A stretch of DNA of 64,000 nucleotides, from positions 1,860,001 through 1,924,000 of the forward strand of contig LARU01000002.1 in NCBI GenBank assembly GCA_001274695.2. The letters run 5' to 3'. Origin of the DNA: Azoarcus sp. PA01 (GTDB taxonomy: Bacteria > Pseudomonadota > Gammaproteobacteria > Burkholderiales > Rhodocyclaceae). Shown here in pieces: positions 17,363 through 26,965 of this stretch (its first letter is position 1; every line of letters begins with the position of its first letter). The position numbers and the translations under genes are program-made. The notes beneath the pieces were generated by a model. That model was not told the DNA's origin. It made no database searches and worked only from the letters and a program-made list of their open reading frames with translations.

Positions 17363-18415
17363 ATGAATTCCGGCAACACCGCTGGTGCAGCGGAACACAG
17401 GTCGCGCGCGCCGAAGGCCGAACGGCAGCAGGGCCTGCCGCGCATCGTGCTGCTCGGCACCGGCGGCACGATCGCGGCGGCGGCGGGCGATGCGACGCAG
17501 CTCCACGACTACACCGTCGGCGCGACCACCGACGAACTGCTCGCCGCGGTGCCGCAGCTGCACGCGCTCGCCGAGGTGCGCGGCGAACAGCTCGCGAATG
17601 TCGACAGCCGCGACATCGACAATGCGCTGCTGCTGAAGATCGCCCGCCGCGTCGACGCGCTGCTCGGCCGGCCCGATGTCGACGGCATCGTCCTCACGCA
17701 CGGCACCGACACGCTCGAGGAGACGGCGTATTTCCTCAACCTCGTGCTGAAGAGCGCGAAGCCGGTCGTGCTCGCCGGCGCGATGCGGCCGGCGACCGCG
17801 CTGAGCGCCGACGGGCCGCTGAACCTGTACAACGCTTTTCTCGTCGCCACGTGCACGGCGGCGCACGGCAAAGGCGTGCTGGTGATGATGAACGACCGCA
17901 TCGGCGCCGCGCGCTTCGTCACCAAGGCGGCGACGACCGTGCCGGACGCGTTTCGCGCGTTCGAGCAGGGCAACCTCGGCGAAGTCGCTGCAGGCAAAGT
18001 GCATTTCTTCACCGCGCCGTTATGCCGGCATACGGTCGACAGCGAGTTCTCGCTCGCCGCAATCGATGAGCTGGCGCACGTCGACATCCTCTACGACCAT
18101 CAGGGCGCGGGGCTGCATCATTACCGCGCCGCGATTTCGGCCGGGGCGCGCGGCATCGTCATCGCCGGCTCCGGCAACGGCAGCCTGTCGCCCGCGGCGC
18201 GCGCCGGCGCCGAAGAGGCGGCACGGCACGGCGTTGCGGTCGTGCGCTCGAGCCGCGTCGGACAGGGCGTCGTCACGGCGTCGGCCGACGACGCGCGGCT
18301 CGGCACGGTCGCGGCGAACTCGCTGAATCCGCAAAAGGCCCGCATCCTGCTGATGCTCGCGCTCGGGCGCTCGCGCGACGCCGGCGAGCTGCAGCGCTGC
18401 TTCGACGAGTACTGA
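17363..18415 (+). CDS. L-asparaginase, type II-like
   Basis: The protein has 350 residues. The first catalytic threonine is T36 in LLGTGGTIAAAAG, and the second catalytic pair lies in LTHGTDTLEET. Other family features are 'KPVVLAGAMRPATALSADGP' followed by LNLYNA, and 'VVRSSRVGQG' near the end. It hydrolyses asparagine (and perhaps glutamine) to aspartate and ammonia. I see no signal peptide after the chosen ATG, so a cytoplasmic location is likely despite the type II sequence. A GGAG lies 10 bp before this ATG; an in-frame ATG at 17330 is less likely. It converges with the symporter gene, leaving only 19 bp. Confidence 0.9.
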   Translation: MNSGNTAGAAEHRSRAPKAERQQGLPRIVLLGTGGTIAAAAGDATQLHDYTVGATTDELLAAVPQLHALAEVRGEQLANVDSRDIDNALLLKIARRVDALLGRPDVDGIVLTHGTDTLEETAYFLNLVLKSAKPVVLAGAMRPATALSADGPLNLYNAFLVATCTAAHGKGVLVMMNDRIGAARFVTKAATTVPDAFRAFEQGNLGEVAAGKVHFFTAPLCRHTVDSEFSLAAIDELAHVDILYDHQGAGLHHYRAAISAGARGIVIAGSGNGSLSPAARAGAEEAARHGVAVVRSSRVGQGVVTASADDARLGTVAANSLNPQKARILLMLALGRSRDAGELQRCFDEY

Positions 18416-18434
18416 AGCGGGCGCGCGGCGGGGC

Positions 18435-19901
18435 TCAGCGCCCGGCGTGCGGCTGGTGTCGAGTCTGCAGGTGCGCGGCGACGTGGCCGTGCCCGGGCTT
18501 GACCAGCGTCTGCGGCAGCAGCGAGCCGGCGATCATGCCGACGATGCTCGCGAGCATGCCGGCGAAATGCGGCGGGACGTCGGCGTCGGGGGCGGCGATC
18601 TCGAGCAGCACCCACACGACGAGGCCGGCCAGGATCGCCCCGAGCGCCCCTTGCGTGCTGGCGCGCTTCCAGTACAGGCCGAACGCGAGCGGCACGAAAG
18701 CGGTCGCGAGCGTGACTTTGTACGCGTTCTCGACCATGCCGTGGATCGTCTCCTCGGTGTGCGTCGCGTACCACGTGATCAGCAGCGCGAACGCGACGAC
18801 GACGATCCGTGTGAGCAGCAGGAACTGGCGATCGTCGAGGCGGCCGAACGTGCCGCGCAGGATGTTCTCGGAGAAAGTCACCGCAGGCGCGAGCAGCGTC
18901 CCCGACGCGGTGCTCATGATCGCCGACAGCAGCGCGCCGAAGAACATCACCTGCGCGAACAGCGGCGTGTGCGCGAGGATCAACTGCGGCAGGACGTGCT
19001 GGCTGTCGCTTTCCTGGTAGCGGGCGACCAGTTCGGGGTCGATCAGCGTCGCCGAGTACGCGATGAACAGCGGCACGAACGCGAAGAGGAAGTAGCCGGA
19101 GCCGCCGAGCAGCGTGCCGCGCACCGCGGTCTTCTCGTCGCGCGCCGAATTGAGCCGCTGGAACACGTCCTGCTGCGGGATCGAGCCGAACCCCATCGTC
19201 AGGATGCCGGCGAGGAAGGCGACGATGTCGCGGGCGTCCAAAGCCGGCATGAAGTTGAGCTTGCCGGCGGCGCTCGCGTGGCCGACGACGGTGCCGACGC
19301 CGCCCGCCATGTCGCCGACCAGCCACGCGATGTAGCACAGCCCGGCGATGATGACGATCATCTGCATGAAGTCGGTCAGCGCGACCGACCACATGCCGCC
19401 GAACAGCGTATACACCAGCACCACCGTGGCGCCGATCATCATGCCGGCCTCGTTCGTGATCGCGCCGTCGGACAGGATGTTGAACACCAGGCCGAGCGCG
19501 GTGATCTGCGCCGCGACCCAGCCGAGGTAGGAGACGACGATCGCGATCGAACACAGCACTTCGACGGTGCGCCCGTAGCGCAGGCGGTAGTAGTCGCCGA
19601 GCGTCAGCAGGTTCATGCGGTACAGCGGGCGCGCGAAGAACAGGCCGACGAGGATCAGGCACAGCGACGCGCCGAACGGGTCGGACCACAGCCCGCGCAG
19701 CCCTTCGTCAATGAACGTCGCGGAAATGCCGAGCACGGTCTCCGAGCCGAACCACGTCGCGAACACCGTCGCGGTGACGATGTACAGCGGCAGGTGGCGC
19801 CCGGCGGCGACGTAGTCGGTCGTGTTCCTGACGCGCGTCGCCGCGTACAGCCCGACGCCGATCGAAACCAGCAGGTAAGCGATGACGAAGCCGATCAGCA
19901 T
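18435..19901 (-). CDS. Sodium:solute symporter (SSS family)
   Basis: The protein has 488 residues with about 13 membrane helices and the LeuT-like SSS fold. Landmarks are 'NTTDYVAAGRHLPLYIV', 'ATWFGSETVLGISATFIDEG', LGDYYRLRYG and 'GFGSIPQQDVFQRLNSARDE'. The last is typical of the branch close to PutP and amino-acid or short-carboxylate carriers. The substrate cannot be read from sequence. Its position 186 bp downstream of the arginase-OAT fusion, on the same strand, suggests an amino acid such as arginine, ornithine or proline (inference). The start MLIGFVIAYLL is chosen because it begins at the first helix. Confidence 0.88.
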   Translation of the reverse strand: MLIGFVIAYLLVSIGVGLYAATRVRNTTDYVAAGRHLPLYIVTATVFATWFGSETVLGISATFIDEGLRGLWSDPFGASLCLILVGLFFARPLYRMNLLTLGDYYRLRYGRTVEVLCSIAIVVSYLGWVAAQITALGLVFNILSDGAITNEAGMMIGATVVLVYTLFGGMWSVALTDFMQMIVIIAGLCYIAWLVGDMAGGVGTVVGHASAAGKLNFMPALDARDIVAFLAGILTMGFGSIPQQDVFQRLNSARDEKTAVRGTLLGGSGYFLFAFVPLFIAYSATLIDPELVARYQESDSQHVLPQLILAHTPLFAQVMFFGALLSAIMSTASGTLLAPAVTFSENILRGTFGRLDDRQFLLLTRIVVVAFALLITWYATHTEETIHGMVENAYKVTLATAFVPLAFGLYWKRASTQGALGAILAGLVVWVLLEIAAPDADVPPHFAGMLASIVGMIAGSLLPQTLVKPGHGHVAAHLQTRHQPHAGR

Positions 19902-20087
19902 GGGCGGGGTCTTCCGGGAACGTGAATTGAGCGGGCCGAAGTTTAGCAACGAATTTCGTCGCGGGGGCCGCCCGAATCGCTCCGGATTCGCAGCCGATCG
20001 GGCCGACGAACGGATCGACGAACACGAACGGGCGACGACCGTGTCGGACTTCGTCGTCCCGTCCCGCCGGGTGCGAGCGCGCTGCGC

Positions 20088-22244
20088 TCAGCCGTGCAAC
20101 GGCTCGTGCTCGCGGCGACGACGTGCAGTCGCGAGCGTCTCGAGGATCACGTCGATGCCGCCGTCGAGCACGGCGTCGTCGATGACCAGCGGCGGCGCGA
20201 AGCGCAGCACGGTGTGGTGCGTGTCCTTCGTCGCGATGCCGCGCGCGAGCAGCAACTCGGCACCGGTTGCGGCGTCGAGGAGGCGCGGGTCGAGCTCGAT
20301 GCCGACCAGCAGGCCGCGGCCGCGCACCGCCTTCACGCACGCGGGCGCGGCGTCGGCGAGCCGCCGCATCAGGTGTTCGCCGAGCCGCGCGGCGTTTTCC
20401 CACGGGCGCGTTTCCTCGAGCAGATCGAGGACTTCGAGCGCGACCGCCGCGCCGAGCGGATTGCCGCCGAACGTCGAGCCGTGGTCGCCGGGGTGGAGCA
20501 CGTCCATGACGGCCGCGTCGGCCAGGAACGCCGACACCGGCAGCAGGCCGCCGCCGAGCGCCTTGCCAAGGATCAACCCGTCCGGATGCACGCCTTCGTG
20601 TTCGCACGCGAGCAGTCGGCCGGTGCGCCCGAGCCCGGTCTGCACTTCGTCGACGATCAGCAGCACGTTGTGGCGGCGGCAGATCTCGGCGCAGCGCGCC
20701 AGATACCCGTCCGGCGGCACGATGATGCCGCCTTCGCCCTGGACCGCCTCGACGAGGAACGCTGCGGTGTCCGGCGTGATCGCCGCTTCGAGCGCGTCGG
20801 CGTCGGCGTACGGGATCAGCGTGAAGCCGGGCGGGAACGGGCCGAAGCCGTCGCGGTACTGCGCTTCCGACGACATGCCGACGATCGCGATCGAACGGCC
20901 GTGGAAGTTGCCTTCGCAGGCGATGATCCCGGCACGGTCGGTCGCGACGCCCTTGACCTTGTACGCCCACTTGCGCACCGTCTTGAGCGCGGTTTCGACC
21001 GCTTCGAGGCCGGTGTTGACCGGCAGCGCCCGCTCGAAGCCGAACATCGCGCACAGCCGCTCGAGCAGCAGCGGCAGGCGGTCGTTCGAATACGCGCGCG
21101 ACGTCAGCGCGAGGCGCTGCGCCTGGTCGTTGAGCGCGCGCAGCAGGCGCGGGTGGCTGTGGCCGAAGCTCACCGCCGAATACGCGCTCATCATGTCGAG
21201 GTAGCGTCGCCCTTCGACGTCCCACAGCCACACGCCTTCGCCACGGTGGAACACCACCGGCAGCGGCGCGTAGTTGTGCGCGCCGAAATGCTGTTCCTGG
21301 GCACGCAGCCGCGCAGTGCCCCGGCCGAGCGCGGCGCCGGCGAATTCGGCAATCCAGCCGGCGCCTGCGCCGAGCGGATCGAGTTCGGGCACGTATTCGA
21401 CGATCTCGAGCGCCGCGAAGTCGGGGCACGCGCGCAGCGCGAGCAGCGCATTGGAAAGCTCGTCCGCGGCGAGGCCGCCGCTTTCGAGGCACGTCACTGC
21501 CGGGAAAATCGCCGGATCGAGTGCGTCGAGATCGAGCGTGACGCCGAACGCCGCGGTGTTGCGTCGCACGACGCCGAGCGCGTCGCAGAACACTGCCGAC
21601 AGCCCCCGTTCGCGGATCGTCGTCATGTCGAAGATCGTCACGCCGAGCCGCTGCAGGCGCTCGAACTCTTCCGGTTCCCAGGAGCGCGCGCCGATGATGC
21701 AGACGTTGTGCGGGTCGAGGCGCGGGCCGGGGATGCCGGTCAGCAGCGCATGGCCTTCGCCGAGCACTGCCGCGAGCGGCATGCCGTGGATGTTGCCGGA
21801 CTGCGTGCTCGCGCTGGTGTGGCTGTCGAGGTGGGCGTCGATCCAGATCAGCCCGAGCGTGCCGCGCGCCGCGACGCGGCTGGCGATCGCCGGCCAGGTG
21901 CCGATCGCGATCGCATGGTCGCCGCCGAGGATCAGCGGGAAGCGCGCCGGGTCGAGCGCGACGAGCTGGTCGGCGACGCTGCGCGCGAGGTCGGCGACGC
22001 TCTTCAGGCGTTCCTCCATCGACGCGCCCGGCGCGGCCGAGTCGTGCGGCAGCAGCGTCTGCTCCCAGGTCGCCGTGATGCCGAGGCCGCGCAGCCGCGC
22101 GACGAGGCCGGACGCCTGCAGCGCCGCCGGGCCCGCGTCGGGGCCGCTTGCGGGCGCGCCGAGCGCCGACGCGACGCCGAGGATGCTGACAGCGGCATGC
22201 GCCGCGGAATCGTTCGAGATATGAAGCGGGGCTGAATGCGTCAT
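20088..22244 (-). CDS. Fused arginase - ornithine aminotransferase
   Basis: One uninterrupted frame of 718 residues holds two complete enzymes. Residues 15-310 are arginase: metal ligands H110 in GGDH, D136/H138/D140 in DAHLD and D238/D240 in DLDALDP, plus SGNIHGMP. Residues 313-715 are a class III aminotransferase of the ornithine type: NTGLEAVETALKTVRKW, EGNFHGRS, 'VDEVQTGLGRTG' with D532, and the PLP lysine K561 in LGKALGGGLLP. The product should turn arginine into urea and glutamate semialdehyde without releasing ornithine. GGGAGG precedes the ATG. There is no stop, frameshift or internal ribosome site at the junction. The two activities are normally separate rocF and rocD products. Confidence 0.93.
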   Translation of the reverse strand: MTHSAPLHISNDSAAHAAVSILGVASALGAPASGPDAGPAALQASGLVARLRGLGITATWEQTLLPHDSAAPGASMEERLKSVADLARSVADQLVALDPARFPLILGGDHAIAIGTWPAIASRVAARGTLGLIWIDAHLDSHTSASTQSGNIHGMPLAAVLGEGHALLTGIPGPRLDPHNVCIIGARSWEPEEFERLQRLGVTIFDMTTIRERGLSAVFCDALGVVRRNTAAFGVTLDLDALDPAIFPAVTCLESGGLAADELSNALLALRACPDFAALEIVEYVPELDPLGAGAGWIAEFAGAALGRGTARLRAQEQHFGAHNYAPLPVVFHRGEGVWLWDVEGRRYLDMMSAYSAVSFGHSHPRLLRALNDQAQRLALTSRAYSNDRLPLLLERLCAMFGFERALPVNTGLEAVETALKTVRKWAYKVKGVATDRAGIIACEGNFHGRSIAIVGMSSEAQYRDGFGPFPPGFTLIPYADADALEAAITPDTAAFLVEAVQGEGGIIVPPDGYLARCAEICRRHNVLLIVDEVQTGLGRTGRLLACEHEGVHPDGLILGKALGGGLLPVSAFLADAAVMDVLHPGDHGSTFGGNPLGAAVALEVLDLLEETRPWENAARLGEHLMRRLADAAPACVKAVRGRGLLVGIELDPRLLDAATGAELLLARGIATKDTHHTVLRFAPPLVIDDAVLDGGIDVILETLATARRRREHEPLHG

Positions 22245-22378
22245 GACATCCTCCCATACCGCAGCTGCGGACGAACAAGTCGAAATGCCTGACGGTTCGA
22301 CGGGGGCGGCAGGGATTCGTTCAGCTGCTGCAGGGCGCGGCGCCGCGTCGCGGGGGCCGCGGCTCGCCTCGGAGGCGC

Positions 22379-23908
22379 TCAGGTGACGCCGCGGTACAGC
22401 TCGATCGTGACGATCGCCGCGAGCAGCAGCGCGACGACGGCGAGCAGGCGTCCCTGGAAGCGCTGCGCCGCGGTGAGGCGCTCGAGCTGCTCGCGCTGGA
22501 CCGCGTGGTGCAGCGTCGGCTCGACGAGCGCCTGGTGCATCAGGCGCGGCAGCTGCGGCAGCGTGCCGGCCCACGTCGGCGCCTCGTTGCGCACGCCGTG
22601 CAGCAGCGCGCGCCAGCCCATGCGCTCGTCCATCCAGCGCTCGAGGAACGGCTTCGCGGTCTTCCACAGATCGAGGTCCGGGTCGAGCTGGCGGCCGAGG
22701 CCTTCGATGTTCAGCAACGTCTTCTGCAGCAGCACGAGCTGCGGCTGCACTTCCATCTCGAAACGGCGCGCGGTCTGGAACAGGCGCAGCAAAGTCTTGC
22801 CGAACGAGATGTCCTTCAGCGGGCGGTCGAAGATCGGCTCGCAGACCGCGCGGATCGCCCCTTCGAACTCGTCGACGCGGGTGTGCGCAGGCACCCAGCC
22901 GGCTTCGATGTGCGCGCGCGCGACGCGGTTGTAGTCGCGCTTGAAGAACGCGAGGAAGTTCTGCGCGAGGTAGTTCTTGTCGACTTCGGTCAGCGTGCCG
23001 ACGATGCCGAAGTCGAGCGCGATGTAGCGCCCGTCGGCATGCACGAAGATGTTGCCGGGATGCATGTCGGCATGGAAGAAGCCGTCGCGGAACACCTGCG
23101 TGAAGAAGATCTCGACGCCGGCGCGCGACAGCCGCGACAGGTCCGTGCCCTGCGCGCGCAGCGTCGCGAGCTGCGAGATCGGCACACCATGCATGCGCTC
23201 CATGACCATCACCGACTTGCCGCACCAGTCCCAATAGACTTCCGGCACGACGAGGAGCAGCGAGTCCTTGAAGTTGCGCCGCAGCTGCGAGCAGTTGGCC
23301 GCTTCGCGCATCAGGTCGAGTTCGTCGTGCAGGTACTTGCTGAACTCGGCGACCACTTCGCGCGGCTTGAGCCGCCGGCCTTCGATCCACAGCCGGTCGA
23401 GCAGCATCGCCGCGGTTTCGAGCAGTGCGAGGTCGTGCGCGATGACGCGCTCGATGCCGGGACGCAGGATCTTGACGGCGACTTCGGTGCCGTCGGGCAA
23501 CCGGGCGAAATGCACCTGCGCGACCGAGGCGGACGCGACCGGGGTGCGCGCGAACTCGACGAAGACGTCGTCGACCGGCCGGCCGTAGAAGTCCTCGAGG
23601 ACTTTCAGCGCCTGCTCGGTCGGGAACGGCGGCACGCGGTCCTGCAGCAGCGCGAGCTCGTCGGCGAGGTCGGTCGGCAAGAGGTCGCGGCGCGTCGACA
23701 GCATCTGGCCGAACTTGACGAAAATCGGACCGAGCGACTCGAGCGCCTGGCGCAGCCGCACGCCGCGCGGCGCGGACGGCTGGCGCCAGAAAAACACGAC
23801 GTGCCACAGCCGCAGCAGCCGGCCGCTCGGATCGGCGTCGAGCACCATCTGGTCGAGGCCGAAACGCAGGCCCACGGTGACGATCTTGGCGAGGCGGAAC
23901 AGGCGCAC
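22379..23908 (-). CDS. ubiB: UbiB/ABC1 atypical kinase-like protein
   Basis: From a GTG at 23906-23908 the protein has 509 residues and begins [17 protein letters not shown], the usual UbiB start. The kinase-like core shows the ABC1 signature KxGQ (K65-F-G-Q68), an ExD-type helix and [15 protein letters not shown] with [10 protein letters not shown]. The C-terminus is a membrane anchor ([18 protein letters not shown]). UbiB is a peripheral or anchored ATPase that supports the late steps of ubiquinone synthesis. The frame is open upstream but that sequence is arginine-rich and not family-like. No ubiE or ubiJ is adjacent. It lies 134 bp upstream of the arginase fusion. Confidence 0.88.
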   Translation of the reverse strand: MRLFRLAKIVTVGLRFGLDQMVLDADPSGRLLRLWHVVFFWRQPSAPRGVRLRQALESLGPIFVKFGQMLSTRRDLLPTDLADELALLQDRVPPFPTEQALKVLEDFYGRPVDDVFVEFARTPVASASVAQVHFARLPDGTEVAVKILRPGIERVIAHDLALLETAAMLLDRLWIEGRRLKPREVVAEFSKYLHDELDLMREAANCSQLRRNFKDSLLLVVPEVYWDWCGKSVMVMERMHGVPISQLATLRAQGTDLSRLSRAGVEIFFTQVFRDGFFHADMHPGNIFVHADGRYIALDFGIVGTLTEVDKNYLAQNFLAFFKRDYNRVARAHIEAGWVPAHTRVDEFEGAIRAVCEPIFDRPLKDISFGKTLLRLFQTARRFEMEVQPQLVLLQKTLLNIEGLGRQLDPDLDLWKTAKPFLERWMDERMGWRALLHGVRNEAPTWAGTLPQLPRLMHQALVEPTLHHAVQREQLERLTAAQRFQGRLLAVVALLLAAIVTIELYRGVT

Positions 23909-24042
23909 GTTGGGAAGCCGGCTGCGGGAAAGGCCGGACTGTAGCCGGAAAGGTGGGACGAGGAAAGGCCGCGAACACGCCGCGGCGCCGGACCGCGCGG
24001 CGCGTCGCGAACGTTTTCGCCGGCCATGCCCGGCGGGTCGCG

Positions 24043-26121
24043 TCAGAACGGCACGCGCACTCGGACCGTGACGTTGCGTCCGCTCAGCGGCGCCGCGTTC
24101 TTGATGAACGACGTGTGGCTGAAGGCGAGCTCGTCGGTGAGATTGTTCGCCTTGACATAGAGCTGGTAGGCGAGCGCATCGAAGCGCCCGTTGTAGCGGA
24201 CGGCGAGGTTCGCCATGTGGTAGCCGGACGTGCTGCGCTCGAATTCGGCGACGTCGTTCTGCCGGCCGACGCGATACCACTCGAGCTCGCCTTCCCAGCC
24301 GCGCCAGTGCGCGTCGAGACGGACCCCGGCGCGGCGGGCCGGAATGCGCGGCAGGTCACGGTCGCCGTCGCCGCCGGCGAAGCGGGCGCGCACGTAGTCG
24401 CCGAACAGCGTGACGCCGAGCATCGTGCCGAGCCGCTGGCGGATCTGCCCTTCGAGACCGGTGAAGTTGACGTCGCGCTGCGCGTATTCGACGAGCTGCA
24501 GGCCGTCCCGTTCGTCGATCGTGCGCGCGAAGATGAAGTCCGAGACGCGGTTGCGGAACACGCTGAGCGAGAAAGTCGTGTCGCCGCCGAGCTTGCGCAG
24601 GCTGACGTCGAGGTTGTGCGAGGTTTCGGCGTCGAGGTCCGCGTTACCGCGCTCGAACGTCGCGGTCGCCAGATGCAGGCCTTCGGCATACAGCTCCTCC
24701 GCGCTCGGCAGGCGCTGCGCGCGCGACAGCGACGCCCCCAGCGCATACTGCGGGGCGAAGTTCCATACCGTGCCGACGGACGCGGAGTTGCCGCGGTGGC
24801 GGCGGTCGGGCGCCGCGGCATCGACGTCGATGTCCTGCCATTCGTGGCGCAGCCCGGCGTCGAAGCGCCAGTCGCCGGCCGTGAACTCCTCGATGACGAA
24901 CGCCGCGTGCCTGCGCGTCAGCGTCGGCGGTACGTACGCCTCTTCGCCGAGCGCACGGAAGTCGCGCCGGGTCGTCTGCAGCCCGACGAGGCCCCGCCAG
25001 CCGCCGAGGGGATCGTGTTCGAACTCGACACGCCCGTCGTGTGCCTGGTTGCGGAAGCGCGTCGCGACGGCGCCGTCCTCGATCTCGTCGTGACGATAGT
25101 CGGTGCGGCTCGCGCGCACGCGCACTTTCGCGAAGCCGGTGAACGGTTCGAGGTATTCGCCGCGCAGGTCCCAGCGCGCACTGTCGAGCTCGACGAACGG
25201 GGCGTCTTCGCCCGCTTCGCCGGGTTCGTCCTCTCCATGGGCGCCGCATTCGAGGAGGTTCCCGACCGCCTCGCATTCCTCGATGCCGTGATTGTGGCCG
25301 GGCAGGCCGTATTCGTTCGATTGCTGCGTGTAGGCGAGCCCGACAAAGCCGCGCGTGTCGATCCACGACAGGCCGATGCTGCCGGTGTGCGTGTCGTTGA
25401 AGCTGCCATCGACGCGCGAGCCGCCGGACCAGCCGCTGCCGACGCGGTAGTCGCGGGCGTCGCGCTCGAGGCCTTCGGCGTGAATCGCGACTTTTCCGGC
25501 GCCGGCCGTCACTTCGAACGCACCGGCCGCTTCGCTCGCCGCGGTGTTGCCGCGAACTTCGACGCTGCCTTCGACGCTGCCGTCGGGGATCGCGATGGGA
25601 ACCCGGCGGTCGAGCACGTTGACGACGCCGCCGATCGCGCCTCCGCCGTAGGCGAGCGCCGCCGGGCCGCGCAGCACTTCGATCTGTTCGCTGAGCATCG
25701 GCTCGACTGCGACGGCGTGGTCGGGGCTGATCGTCGAGGCGTCCATGACTTCCGCGCCGTCGGTCAGCACCTTGACGCGCGCGCCGTCCATGCCGCGAAT
25801 GATCGGGCGGCTCGCGCCGGCGCCGAAGTGCGTCGAAGTGATGCCGGGTTCGCGGGCGAGCGTCTCGCCGAGCGAGGCTTCGCGGCGCTGGACGAGCGCG
25901 TCGCCGGCGAGGACGCTGACCGGGACGCTCATGTCGTCACTGCCGAGCGACAGCGCGCTCGCCGAGACGGTGACGGTTTCGAGTTCGGTTTCGCCGCCGG
26001 CCTCGACGCCCGGCGTGGTCGAGAGCTGCGGCGGCCGGTCTTCGGCGGCGGCAGGGGCGGCCGATCCGCCGGCAAGCACGACGACGAGTGCAAGGGTCAA
26101 GCGAGGGATCTTTATCGACAT
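24043..26121 (-). CDS. znuD: TonB-dependent outer-membrane receptor, ZnuD type
   Basis: The precursor has 692 residues: a signal peptide (cleaved near AAPAAAE), a plug domain with '[16 protein letters not shown]', '[19 protein letters not shown]' and [20 protein letters not shown], then a 22-strand barrel ending in VRVRVPF. Segments such as [32 protein letters not shown] and the extracellular loop [21 protein letters not shown] match the Neisseria zinc receptor ZnuD, whose cysteine-bridged loop is histidine-rich. It would import zinc across the outer membrane. Zinc-dependent control is expected, but I do not see a Zur box upstream. A DUF2946 gene lies 216 bp upstream on the same strand. Confidence 0.82.
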   Translation of the reverse strand: MSIKIPRLTLALVVVLAGGSAAPAAAEDRPPQLSTTPGVEAGGETELETVTVSASALSLGSDDMSVPVSVLAGDALVQRREASLGETLAREPGITSTHFGAGASRPIIRGMDGARVKVLTDGAEVMDASTISPDHAVAVEPMLSEQIEVLRGPAALAYGGGAIGGVVNVLDRRVPIAIPDGSVEGSVEVRGNTAASEAAGAFEVTAGAGKVAIHAEGLERDARDYRVGSGWSGGSRVDGSFNDTHTGSIGLSWIDTRGFVGLAYTQQSNEYGLPGHNHGIEECEAVGNLLECGAHGEDEPGEAGEDAPFVELDSARWDLRGEYLEPFTGFAKVRVRASRTDYRHDEIEDGAVATRFRNQAHDGRVEFEHDPLGGWRGLVGLQTTRRDFRALGEEAYVPPTLTRRHAAFVIEEFTAGDWRFDAGLRHEWQDIDVDAAAPDRRHRGNSASVGTVWNFAPQYALGASLSRAQRLPSAEELYAEGLHLATATFERGNADLDAETSHNLDVSLRKLGGDTTFSLSVFRNRVSDFIFARTIDERDGLQLVEYAQRDVNFTGLEGQIRQRLGTMLGVTLFGDYVRARFAGGDGDRDLPRIPARRAGVRLDAHWRGWEGELEWYRVGRQNDVAEFERSTSGYHMANLAVRYNGRFDALAYQLYVKANNLTDELAFSHTSFIKNAAPLSGRNVTVRVRVPF

Positions 26122-26337
26122 CGGGTTTTTCCTGAATTCCGGTGGAGCGAGCAGCGGCTCCGGCGGGCGCGAGGTCGCGTCCTGCGCGGCGGAGCCTACA
26201 TGGGCGTGGACAAGGGGTGGCGCGGCTGGCACGCGCCGTCCGAATGCGAAGCGAATTGAATGGGGAAACGGCCGGGGCGCATCCCGGGAAGGCTTGCGCC
26301 GCTGCGATTGCGATGCAGCGTGGGGGGTGATCCGGCC

Positions 26338-26796
26338 TCAGGCCGTTCGCGGCGGTGCGCGACAGCGTGGCGGAAGCCGATCGCTGCGGATGGTGATGGC
26401 GTTCCCGCCGTCAGGCGGGGAACAGGCCGCGCCGGCGTCGCCGCTCGGACCGGCGCTGGAAGCGAGGGAGAGGTCGATGCCACCGAGCGCCAAACAGTCG
26501 TGGCAGAACGGGGCCCGCTCGCTGTCGTCGCCGTCGCCCGCTGCCAGCGTCGTTCCGCCGGTCGCGGCAGTGCCTGCATGTCCGATCACATGCATCAGCG
26601 CCCCGGTCTGCACGAGGGCGAGCGCGAGGATCAGCAGCATGCGCAGTGCGAGCGCTCGCGGCAGGTCGCGCCGCAGACGACGGACGAAGCCGGGCTGGGC
26701 GCTCACGCAGGACGGAAAAGCGCGCTGCACGTCGGGAAGCCGGTGCCGGCGCCGGTTCCACCCCGTCAGTTGTGGCAGGACGAATGGGGCTGGCAT
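26338..26796 (-). CDS. Small DUF2946-like protein
   Basis: The frame encodes up to 152 residues: a basic N-terminus, one hydrophobic segment (LRMLLILALALVQTGALMHV, about 50-70), then a region with H-x-x-GH, CHDCLALGG and a terminal C-R-A-P-P. The order of hydrophobic segment, cysteine/histidine motif and terminal RAPP is that of the DUF2946 family, which is often encoded beside metal-related TonB receptors. Function is unknown. No ribosome site marks the first ATG, and translation may begin at MLLILALAL, which would make the hydrophobic segment a signal sequence. Its position upstream of znuD suggests metal homeostasis (inference). Confidence 0.5.
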   Translation of the reverse strand: MPAPFVLPQLTGWNRRRHRLPDVQRAFPSCVSAQPGFVRRLRRDLPRALALRMLLILALALVQTGALMHVIGHAGTAATGGTTLAAGDGDDSERAPFCHDCLALGGIDLSLASSAGPSGDAGAACSPPDGGNAITIRSDRLPPRCRAPPRTA

Positions 26797-26932
26797 CGGC
26801 GCATTCTAGTGGGGGGGTTGCGACAAATGCAACCGTGTTGCAGTGGCCGCATTCGGAGTCGTTGCGACTCGCGCCCGGGAGCACCGCGGCGAGCGGGCGT
26901 GGATGCGAGGCGGGAATGGCGGGTCGATCCGC

Positions 26933-26938
26933 TATAAT
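26933..26938 (+). promoter_or_regulatory. -10 element of argS promoter
   Basis: A perfect TATAAT stands 27 bp before the argS ATG, in otherwise GC-rich sequence. A start near 26945 would give a leader of about 20 nt. The region 17 bp upstream does not resemble TTGACA, so the -35 is weak. Confidence 0.6.
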
Positions 26939-26965
26939 TCCGCGTTTTACGATTTCCCGAGTGCC

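Noticed and set aside
26122..26337. Zur box upstream of znuD
   Set aside because: No AT-rich GTTATA-type palindrome is present in this stretch.
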